Shown here piece after piece: positions 1 through 5,988 of a DNA stretch of 8,886 nucleotides. The notes beneath the pieces are model-generated. The model was not told where the DNA came from. It saw nothing but the letters and a program-made list of their open reading frames with translations, and did no database searches. Made by a program: the position numbers and the translations under genes. Source of the stretch: Nitrospina sp. (GTDB lineage Bacteria; Nitrospinota; Nitrospinia; Nitrospinales; VA-1); NCBI GenBank assembly GCA_018665625.1, contig JABJCF010000439.1:1-8886 (forward strand), written 5' to 3'. Within the stretch, counting starts at the first letter, position 1, and every line of letters starts with the position of its first letter.

Positions 1-1
1 G

Positions 2-58
2 GGTCTGCTCACAGTCACCGGCGAAGAAGACCCTGAGATATATAAAGCCCTCGATTAA
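2..58 (+). CDS. C-terminal tail of an unidentified protein (5' end outside window)
   Basis: Reading from base 2, 18 codons run open to a TAA at 56-58 and give GLLTVTGEEDPEIYKALD. The composition (acidic, with an E-x-D-P-E-I-Y stretch) looks like a genuine protein C-terminus. The frame starting at base 3 is also open, to base 71, but its translation is basic and less protein-like. The piece is too short to assign a family. It would converge on the minus-strand transglutaminase gene, with the G/C-run hairpin repeat in between. Confidence 0.45.
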   Translation, partial: GLLTVTGEEDPEIYKALD

Positions 59-93
59 AAAAATATTCTGACTACGTTCAGGCATAAGAGGCA

Positions 94-165
94 ATCCCCT
101 CATTCTCCCTTGTCAGGGGGACGATCAATTCCCCCCTGCTAAGGGGGGGCTAGGAGGGTCCCCAC
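94..165. repeat. Intergenic double-hairpin repeat (G/C-run element)
   Basis: Two adjacent inverted repeats lie between convergent genes. The second is the clearest: CCCCCCT (131-137), loop GCTA, AGGGGGG (142-148), followed by CTAGGAGGGT. The first is looser, with a CCCCT/TCCCT-type arm (about 97-114) facing AGGGGGA (115-121). On the minus strand the element reads like the CCTCCTAG-CCCCCC-TTAGCAGGGGGG type of dispersed intergenic repeat that I recall from many environmental bacterial genomes. It could end transcription from both sides or simply be a REP/MITE-like repeat. No second full copy lies in this window, so its repetitive nature is inferred. Confidence 0.55.
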
Positions 166-176
166 TAATACCCATA

Positions 177-2237
177 CTAAATAAAACTCAATGACGCCTT
201 GATTTCTTTTTCGATATCGAGGTTGGCCGACTGATTGCCGAAGCGAATCCTTTCGTAGTAATCGATAACCTTTTTTACCTGATTGAACTTTTCAGCAGGA
301 ATGCCCGAATTCAATAGCTCTCTCGCAGTCAAATGAGGTTCTATTCTGATCCCTTTTTGCTCAAGACGACTCTGCAATTCTTTATAAAGCATTACTGCTT
401 GGGGTAGGCGAGGTGGAAGGCTGCGTCGTCTGAAAAGATAAACCATCCCAACCATTGCAAGCAAGATCAATAAAGCCCATTTTTGATTCTCTATCCACTC
501 TTGAAGGTCTCTCCAGTTTAATGAAGTCAGGTTTTTCAGCGAGTCTATTGCATCCCGACTGCCTGATCGAAGGGACTGGGCCATGTCTACCTGATCCTTT
601 GAGGAATAACGAATGATGTAACGTTGCCAGTTCATACGTAAAAGGTCCAAGGCTCTTGTTAATGAGCTTGGTGATTGCATGGCGACTTGAGTTGGGTCTG
701 GCGGTGTTGGGTCAAATACAACCCAACCTCTTCCTGGTAAATAAGCTTCGACCCAGGAGTGGGCATGGTGTTGTCTAATGATGAGATAGTTTCCCCAATC
801 GTGCCATTCTTCCCCTACGAATCCGTTGACCAATCTGGCGGGCACTCCCGCTTCTCGAAGAAGTATGACCATGGCAGAGGCAAAGTATTCGCAGTGTCCT
901 TCTTTTCTATCGAACAGGAAATGTTCCAGCGCAGTTTTGTCGGGATCGTTTTTCATTTCCAGCGAGTAACCAAAATCACTGAAATAATTGAGAATGCTAA
1001 ACGCTTTTTCTCTGTTTGATCGGGAAGACTTTGTCAGGTCAGTTGCTAAATTTTTAGTGGCATCGCTTATTTCGGGAAGTTGCAAAAACCGTTCAGGAAA
1101 AATATTTTTGTCTGGATGAGGCAGCTCGAGGCTGTAAGTCATAGTTGGATCAGAAATTTCAGATACCAGAGTATATTTTTTAGGCCCGGAATGGGTGCGC
1201 TCGGTTTTGAGTACGAACCCTTGATCCATGTTCAACCTTTTGAAATTTCCATCGGCAAAAATGGGAATTCCGTGGGTGAACAGATAGGGTATGCCCATGG
1301 ACTCCATGTACACGGTTTGTTCGACAATTTCTTTAGGCTGTGGCACCCGGAACAAACTGAGTCCTTTTCCAGGTTTGTTTGGCAAGCTGAATTCGTTGCT
1401 TAAGGTAGAACCCCAAACCTGGCCGTTGTAATGATCCAACACAACGCCACGCCAGAGAATGCGAGATTGGGGACGGAAGGGCTGCCCATTTCGAGTGTAT
1501 TCGATGCGCATCACCACAGATGTGTTTTGTTTGATTTTCCCGACATCACCGAGTGTGACCACATCAGAGAATCCGGAAATTGGAGAAGAAGAGTTTTTTA
1601 AGGCGATAAAGCCAAGCCCTACTCTGGGAAAAGTGATGAAGATGGCAGCCGTCATTATTAAACTGAGTAAAACCATTCCGGTCGACCATCCTACCAGGGC
1701 TTTATTTATTTTTTCGTTTTTGCCACGGTTTTTGAATAACTGCGGTGAGATTCGACCGTGTACCTGCTCTGTCATCAAATGATAAAAAATCAAGCACCAG
1801 CTCAGTACCAGATAAAAGCTGAGAAAAACTATTCCGAATGCCAGGCCTTGAACATAGAGTGCTCCGATTAAGAGACAGACAATCGAAATGAGATAACCAA
1901 ACAGGTAGTCGTTGAAATCTGTTTTGAATATGAAGCGGGTATAAAGAAGATAAACCAGAAAGGCTGAGACCAGATTCAGAATGGGCAAATCGAATCCGAG
2001 ATAGAGCAAAATCACCAATAGCAATCCCCAGGTGGAGCTTGGAAGTTTTTTTGAAGGGGAGACGGGAATGGTGGAGCGATATTCCAGAGCGAAACAATAG
2101 ATCAACCCGGCAATTAGAATTCCTGCGGTTATACCAGAAAAAATTTCACTCAACGCCAAACAGAGCAGAGCCAATCCGGCGAGTAGGTAGTTGCTGATTA
2201 GGAATCCGGTGCGAAGGTTCATGGTGAAGTTTGACAA
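177..2237 (-). CDS. TgpA-like membrane transglutaminase (DUF3488, transglutaminase core, C-terminal DUF4129-like)
   Basis: This 686-residue protein has the standard TgpA architecture. The first roughly 205 residues hold multiple membrane helices. A probably periplasmic region follows (about 206-585) with the family stretch G-F-S-D-x-V-T-L-G-D-V-G at 222-233. The transglutaminase core has Cys449 (GHCEYFASA), His493 (HAHSWVEAY) and Asp509 (VFDPTPP), so the catalytic triad is complete. One more helix (about 587-603) is followed by RRR and a cytoplasmic tail with a DUF4129-like stretch. Such proteins are thought to have transpeptidase-like or protease-like activity on envelope proteins and often sit beside MoxR and DUF58 genes. 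Neither neighbour is here: its promoter side faces a divergent cyclophilin gene. The start is TTG at 2237, six bases after a weak AGGG. An in-frame ATG at 2222 lacks a ribosome site, so the start is uncertain by five codons. Confidence 0.93.
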   Translation of the reverse strand: MSNFTMNLRTGFLISNYLLAGLALLCLALSEIFSGITAGILIAGLIYCFALEYRSTIPVSPSKKLPSSTWGLLLVILLYLGFDLPILNLVSAFLVYLLYTRFIFKTDFNDYLFGYLISIVCLLIGALYVQGLAFGIVFLSFYLVLSWCLIFYHLMTEQVHGRISPQLFKNRGKNEKINKALVGWSTGMVLLSLIMTAAIFITFPRVGLGFIALKNSSSPISGFSDVVTLGDVGKIKQNTSVVMRIEYTRNGQPFRPQSRILWRGVVLDHYNGQVWGSTLSNEFSLPNKPGKGLSLFRVPQPKEIVEQTVYMESMGIPYLFTHGIPIFADGNFKRLNMDQGFVLKTERTHSGPKKYTLVSEISDPTMTYSLELPHPDKNIFPERFLQLPEISDATKNLATDLTKSSRSNREKAFSILNYFSDFGYSLEMKNDPDKTALEHFLFDRKEGHCEYFASAMVILLREAGVPARLVNGFVGEEWHDWGNYLIIRQHHAHSWVEAYLPGRGWVVFDPTPPDPTQVAMQSPSSLTRALDLLRMNWQRYIIRYSSKDQVDMAQSLRSGSRDAIDSLKNLTSLNWRDLQEWIENQKWALLILLAMVGMVYLFRRRSLPPRLPQAVMLYKELQSRLEQKGIRIEPHLTARELLNSGIPAEKFNQVKKVIDYYERIRFGNQSANLDIEKEIKASLSFI

Positions 2238-2281
2238 TCGAAACCCTATTATCTAGAATGACCTTTTTAAAAAGACCTTAG

Positions 2282-2295
2282 TCGGCTGTAGCCGA
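2282..2295. promoter_or_regulatory. Palindrome in the divergent tgpA-like/cyclophilin intergenic region
   Basis: Arms TCGGCT and AGCCGA flank a 2-base centre (GT). The site lies midway between the two divergent start codons and just upstream of the AT-rich region expected to hold the cyclophilin promoter (candidate -10 TACAAT at 2322-2327, with only a weak -35). A compact GC-rich dyad in an AT-rich divergent spacer suits a regulator binding site. A second, AT-only palindrome (CTTTTTAAAAAG, 2263-2274) lies nearer the transglutaminase start. No regulator is known, so the role is inferred. Confidence 0.35.
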
Positions 2296-2355
2296 TTGTG
2301 AACTGCTATTACTTAAAATAATACAATATTATCGTTAATTTTATCTGGAGGTTCC

Positions 2356-2910
2356 ATGAACATTTTTGTTAAAGGCATTGCCGCAAGTTTAATGGGTGTA
2401 TTGATGACCGGTACTGCCGCACAAGGTGGGGAAATAGCCGTTATAGAAACCACCATGGGAAATATTGAATTGGAATTTTTGGAAGATGTGGCTCCGGGTC
2501 ACGTCAAAAACTTCAAAGATCTGGCAAATAAAGGATTTTATGATGGCACCATTTTCCATCGTGTGATTCCCGGTTTCATGATCCAGGGCGGAGACCCGAA
2601 CTCTAAAAGCGATGACCGCTCCAGTCACGGAACGGGTGGGCCTGGTCACAGTGTTAAGGCAGAATTTAATGATACGCCGCATGACCGGGGTATTCTTTCA
2701 ATGGCTCGTTCGCAAGACCCGGATAGTGCGGGTTCACAGTTTTTTATAGTTGTCAAAGACGCACACTTTCTGGATGGACAGTACACCGCATTTGGTCGGG
2801 TGATCAATGGAATGGATGTGGCAGATAAGATAGTTGATGCGCCACGCGATTCTAGAGACAATCCGAACGAACGAATAGAAATGAAATCGGTGAAAATCGA
2901 AAGCCGCTAG
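2356..2910 (+). CDS. Exported cyclophilin-type peptidyl-prolyl cis-trans isomerase
   Basis: This 184-residue protein catalyses cis-trans isomerisation of prolyl bonds in folding proteins. A signal peptide is likely: residues 1-22 with Lys6, a hydrophobic run and TAA before QGG, placing the enzyme in the periplasm. The single cyclophilin domain follows: FHRVIPGFMIQGGDP (67-81) supplies the catalytic Arg69 with Phe74, Met75 and Gln77, SMARSQDPDSAGSQFFIV (115-132) forms the second conserved block, and HFLDGQYTAFGRV (137-149) the third. Phe138 stands where human cyclophilin A has Trp121, as in many bacterial members, which usually goes with weak cyclosporin binding. The ATG is preceded by a good ribosome site (TGGAGG, 6 bases upstream). 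It is divergent from the transglutaminase gene and followed by a hairpin, so it may be transcribed alone. No chaperone domain is attached. Confidence 0.95.
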   Translation: MNIFVKGIAASLMGVLMTGTAAQGGEIAVIETTMGNIELEFLEDVAPGHVKNFKDLANKGFYDGTIFHRVIPGFMIQGGDPNSKSDDRSSHGTGGPGHSVKAEFNDTPHDRGILSMARSQDPDSAGSQFFIVVKDAHFLDGQYTAFGRVINGMDVADKIVDAPRDSRDNPNERIEMKSVKIESR

Positions 2911-2920
2911 TCCAAGATAC

Positions 2921-2947
2921 TCCCTTCCCCTCATGAGAGGGGAGGGA
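2921..2947 (+). terminator. Hairpin after the cyclophilin gene, possible terminator
   Basis: TCCCT-t-CCCCTC (2921-2932), loop ATGA, GAGGGG-AGGGA (2937-2947) forms an 11-bp stem with one bulged T, starting 10 bases after the stop codon. The bases that follow (TATTTG) are only weakly T-rich, so termination may be partial. Read-through into the next plus-strand gene is possible. Confidence 0.5.
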
Positions 2948-2981
2948 TATTTGAAATTCTTCTTTTGATTCAGGAAACAAG

Positions 2982-3338
2982 ATGGAAAACGAATTTAAGA
3001 TCAATCTCTACGAAATAATGGGAACCTCAACTCCGGCGGGCAGAACGTCGGAGGAGGGCGAGCCTGCGGGAGACACCATAAGAATTCTCATGGCGGAAAA
3101 TTGGGAAAAATATGAAAAGATTCTGGTCTATTTTGAAGGCGTTGTGCAAATGACTCGACCTTTTGTCGATGAAGCGTTTGCGAAACTGCTGGAAGTTTAT
3201 ACTTTGGATCAGTTCAACCAGAAGCTTCATTTTCCTGATGCCAACGATCGAATTGTGAAAAGTTTGAACGATGCGATCAAACTGAGGATGAAGATTATAA
3301 AAACCCAAAAGGAACGCGAGGAACAGCAGGGTCTTTAA
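2982..3338 (+). CDS. Small STAS-like (DUF4325-type) domain protein
   Basis: This is a 118-residue soluble protein with no signal peptide or membrane segment. The layout matches my recollection of the STAS-like DUF4325 family: a flexible N-terminus with PAGRTSEEGEPAG (18-30), a central beta-strand/loop ILVYFEGVVQMTRPFVDEAF (47-66), a helix to about residue 72, a short LHFPDAND strand (82-89) and a C-terminal helix. Family members typically show a V-x-V-x-F-x-G-V-x-x-x-x-x-x-F-x-D-E-A-F core, as here. The family is thought to act in protein-protein signalling or to accompany histidine-kinase-like partners. No such partner is adjacent here, so the job is unknown. The ATG has a reasonable ribosome site (AGGA, 6 bases upstream). 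The gene ends 9 bases from the convergent DJ-1-like gene. The family call is by motif memory only. Confidence 0.7.
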   Translation: MENEFKINLYEIMGTSTPAGRTSEEGEPAGDTIRILMAENWEKYEKILVYFEGVVQMTRPFVDEAFAKLLEVYTLDQFNQKLHFPDANDRIVKSLNDAIKLRMKIIKTQKEREEQQGL

Positions 3339-3347
3339 TTCTGAACT

Positions 3348-3950
3348 TTATTTGATGGCGGTTTTTGCTACTTCTTCGATGAAGGGATCAAGAAAAGCTG
3401 CAATGCCAGCAGCATTTTGAACGGTGAAGATACGGTCATGTGCCGTGAACGGTTCATCGACAATAACCCCTTTCATTTCTTCAATTTCCTTGATGGCTTT
3501 TTTATTTCCAAGGTCTGTAGTGACTTCAAGGCTTTGGATCAGGTCTGCTTTTCCCAGGCAAGGCACAGCATTTCCAATTGCCGCGACAACCATTCCAGTT
3601 CGGTGCCGATCATTGAGAAGCAGTCGCAGTAACTCGTCTTTCCATAGGTAGGTTCTGGCGCCGCTTCCACCTATCACGATCACACCGTGAAAAACCCCCT
3701 TGACTTGTCGCACTCCTTTTGCGGCAGAAACATAACTGTCTCCAGTAATACCTTCGATAGCATCGACAATCAAAACGTCTGGGCTTGTACGGCCGGTTTT
3801 CATTCCCACGGCTTCTTTTAATTTGCTGGAGGCAACTAGAACATTAGCTTCTTCCGAATTCATGGCTTCAAAAATTGGATCGAATTCGCTCTCCATATAA
3901 TAATCTTTGGGAATAACTATAAGTACATTTTTTCCTACAAGCCGCTCCAT
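3348..3950 (-). CDS. DJ-1/PfpI-like protein lacking the nucleophilic cysteine
   Basis: This 200-residue cytosolic-looking protein has the DJ-1/PfpI flavodoxin-like order: first strand NVLIVIPKD (8-16), Glu22 in the place of the conserved acidic residue, strand ANVLVAS (35-41), VIVIGGSGA (90-98) for the usual IPGG loop, and the nucleophile elbow VVAAIGNAVP (121-130). Active family members read A-A-I-C-x-G at the elbow. Here residue 126 is glycine (codon GGA), and the nearest cysteine, Cys131, lies five residues later. The chain then continues normally (VTTDLG, VIVDEPFTAHDRIFTVQNA). Length is close to the PfpI norm, and nothing suggests a frameshift. It is therefore likely a non-canonical or catalytically dead member. 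It sits 30 bases downstream of the membrane glycosyltransferase-like gene on the same strand. The ATG has only a weak upstream AAGG. Confidence 0.88.
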   Translation of the reverse strand: MERLVGKNVLIVIPKDYYMESEFDPIFEAMNSEEANVLVASSKLKEAVGMKTGRTSPDVLIVDAIEGITGDSYVSAAKGVRQVKGVFHGVIVIGGSGARTYLWKDELLRLLLNDRHRTGMVVAAIGNAVPCLGKADLIQSLEVTTDLGNKKAIKEIEEMKGVIVDEPFTAHDRIFTVQNAAGIAAFLDPFIEEVAKTAIK

Positions 3951-3980
3951 AATTCAATGCCTTTTTTATATTTAATTGCG

Positions 3981-5900
3981 TCAGTGATTAAAGGGGATGG
4001 ATAGTGTTTGCTTACCAGATTTGGAGTCTAGCACAAAGCGGTAAAGGAGAAACCCGTTTTTTGCAGAGAGTTGTTTTCCGTGGAGATTTAGAAAATTTTT
4101 TAAAACGGCTCTCTCACCCATTGTTAATGCGGAGTCTTTTCCGAAAACAAAATTAAAGTCGAACATAATATGGGTGATTCCCCGAGTCTTCAATCGATTG
4201 GCGATATCTGCTGCATAGACACCTTTATCAATCATTTCCGTCAAAGTATGAGCTTCAAAAAAAGTGTCGCTGATAAAGGGTCGATCCATTAAATATCCCA
4301 GGTTTCTCATATACACCAACATGACTTTATCTTCCTCTCCCAACATATTATTGGCATCCACATAGGAAGGATAGGCCTTGATTTGCCGCGTTAGAAACTG
4401 CTCGCGGTTTTCTTTGTTTATGAGATAGGAGAGTGGATTTATGCGAAACCATTCCTTCGTAATTATTGAAGTATTGAACAAAATACCGAGCGCTAAAATA
4501 AATGTTAAAAATATTTTTTCTTTTTTCCCTATTCCGGTTTTTTGAAATGTCTGTTTTAGTCCTGAAACAAGGAGGATTGAAAGAAAAGCGAATGCCGGTG
4601 CGAGAAGGCGAATGTATTGAGTCTGCATGAACCAGAAAATCAGTAGTACAGCAAACACAATAACTACAGGTAAGGATTTGCGTTGTAGGCTGAAAAGGGC
4701 CGGTAATAATAACAAATAAAAAATGCCGATTTTTCCGTCAAATTTGAGGGAATGCAGTTCGCTGAAAAAAGTCAGGTTGATGGGGAGAGATAAAAAATCG
4801 AGAATGCCGTGTCCCATTCCAAAAGACGAATAATATTGGAACTGCATCTGTGAACGGGTGGCATCCCAGTTCATCCCAGCGTCGCCGCCAAAAAAGCTCA
4901 TAAAAAATGGCGCTACCGGATTGCCTGTAAAAAAATAGTTTCTTGCCAGCCAGGGGGAAAGAATAATCAGAGAGCCTAGTACCAGCATCAGGCATTGCTG
5001 GGCGGTCTGTTTCTCATTTTTATGAGTTCGACCGTGAAGTGCGAGCCCTAAAAATGCCAGGGGTAAAATGATTACGGTTGTTAATTTAGTTGCCACGGCG
5101 GCACCCGCAAACAGGGTCATTAATAAAAACCATGAAGATTGATTTCGTTTGCAGCCGTTTTCCCAGGAATAAAATGCCAGAAAAACGTAGGCAGCCGCTT
5201 GCAAATCTACATAAGCAGAAGAAGCCCCGGTGAAAAAAGTGGGTGTTGAAATAAAAATCAGTGGCGTCAGCCATGCATAGCTTTCGTCCCCCTTTTGTCT
5301 GGAGTATTGCCATAGGGCAAATAAAAGCAGAAAAGCAATTCCCAGGCCAGTCAGTTGCGCCAGAGAATCGGAACCCAAAGCCAAAGCAAACAGATAAAGC
5401 ATTTCAATTTGCTGAGGGAAAAAAGAATAAATATTGTTAGGAAGGTTGACCAACCCCCCTGCCTCAAGAAATGCCTTGGGTACTGCCAGATGATAGACTA
5501 AAGCATCCGTCGCAAATGCGGGAGCCATAGCTAAAATTATTAAAAGAAGGGATAGGAGTAAAAGGAAAGACTGTGCCATGTTTTTTAGTCCGGCATCTTC
5601 GACTCCTCGCGTAGCGGGACCAAAAACAATTTTCAACCCATGATTAAAATGAAATACATTTTTCCAGCCAACGATCAGGGAAACTCCCAAAATCCCCCAG
5701 CAAATTTGAGGGTTTATCCAACCAGAAAATACAAAGGTAGTAATAATGCCTGAAATAAAAATGGAGCCCAGCGCGGTGGAAAACAGGAATGCTTCTTCCG
5801 GCCCCGAGAATTTTAATCCCGATAATTTTTTGGTTAGAAATTGGCCGGAATTATAAAAAGCCAGAACAATCAAAAGGAATAGTACGAAATCCATCAGCAC
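3981..5900 (-). CDS. GT-C-type glycosyltransferase-like polytopic membrane protein
   Basis: This 639-residue, strongly hydrophobic protein has about a dozen predicted helices. After two or three N-terminal helices, the segment APAFATDALVYHLAVPKAF (126-144) carries the D-A-x-x-Y-H-L-x-x-P-K signature of ArnT/PMT/GT39-like GT-C enzymes, with Asp132 the likely catalytic acid in the first outer loop. Further family-like pieces are AYVDLQAAAY (229-238), AVATKLT (268-274) and SPWLARNYFFTGNPVAPFF (315-333). The C-terminal roughly 130 residues look like a smaller soluble domain. Such enzymes move a sugar from a polyprenyl-phosphate carrier to lipids, glycans or proteins on the outer face of the inner membrane. 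The substrate cannot be told. The start is GTG at 5900; an ATG two codons in (5894) is equally possible, as neither has a clear ribosome site. It follows the aminomutase gene by 88 bases and precedes the DJ-1-like gene by 30. Confidence 0.85.
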   Translation of the reverse strand: MLMDFVLFLLIVLAFYNSGQFLTKKLSGLKFSGPEEAFLFSTALGSIFISGIITTFVFSGWINPQICWGILGVSLIVGWKNVFHFNHGLKIVFGPATRGVEDAGLKNMAQSFLLLLSLLLIILAMAPAFATDALVYHLAVPKAFLEAGGLVNLPNNIYSFFPQQIEMLYLFALALGSDSLAQLTGLGIAFLLLFALWQYSRQKGDESYAWLTPLIFISTPTFFTGASSAYVDLQAAAYVFLAFYSWENGCKRNQSSWFLLMTLFAGAAVATKLTTVIILPLAFLGLALHGRTHKNEKQTAQQCLMLVLGSLIILSPWLARNYFFTGNPVAPFFMSFFGGDAGMNWDATRSQMQFQYYSSFGMGHGILDFLSLPINLTFFSELHSLKFDGKIGIFYLLLLPALFSLQRKSLPVVIVFAVLLIFWFMQTQYIRLLAPAFAFLSILLVSGLKQTFQKTGIGKKEKIFLTFILALGILFNTSIITKEWFRINPLSYLINKENREQFLTRQIKAYPSYVDANNMLGEEDKVMLVYMRNLGYLMDRPFISDTFFEAHTLTEMIDKGVYAADIANRLKTRGITHIMFDFNFVFGKDSALTMGERAVLKNFLNLHGKQLSAKNGFLLYRFVLDSKSGKQTLSIPFNH

Positions 5901-5940
5901 TCAATAAAGGAATTGAAAAATAGGATTTGCGGTGTGTTGA

Positions 5941-5976
5941 CCCTTTTGCCGGTGGTTCCTCAAAAGGGAACCGGTC
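5941..5976 (-). other. Two mutually exclusive hairpins between the aminomutase and membrane-protein genes
   Basis: CCCTTTTG (5941-5948) and CAAAAGGG (5961-5968) are perfect 8-bp arms around a 12-base loop. GGTTCC (5954-5959) and GGAACC (5967-5972) are perfect 6-bp arms around a 7-base loop, with extra CCGG/CGG pairing outside. The two stems share bases and cannot form together. No U-run follows on the minus-strand transcript, so this is not a standard terminator. It could tune read-through, processing or translation of the downstream gene. Confidence 0.4.
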
Positions 5977-5988
5977 AGCATGCAAGGT

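Noticed and set aside
759..1782. Plus-strand open frames (759-1019, 1080-1403, 1459-1782) inside the transglutaminase gene
   Set aside because: They lie antisense to a well-supported 686-residue protein, have no ribosome sites and translate to low-complexity, Phe/Ser-rich sequence with no family motif.
3339..3347. Shared terminator between the convergent STAS-like and DJ-1-like genes
   Set aside because: The gap is 9 bases and I see no stem-loop with a T-run around it.
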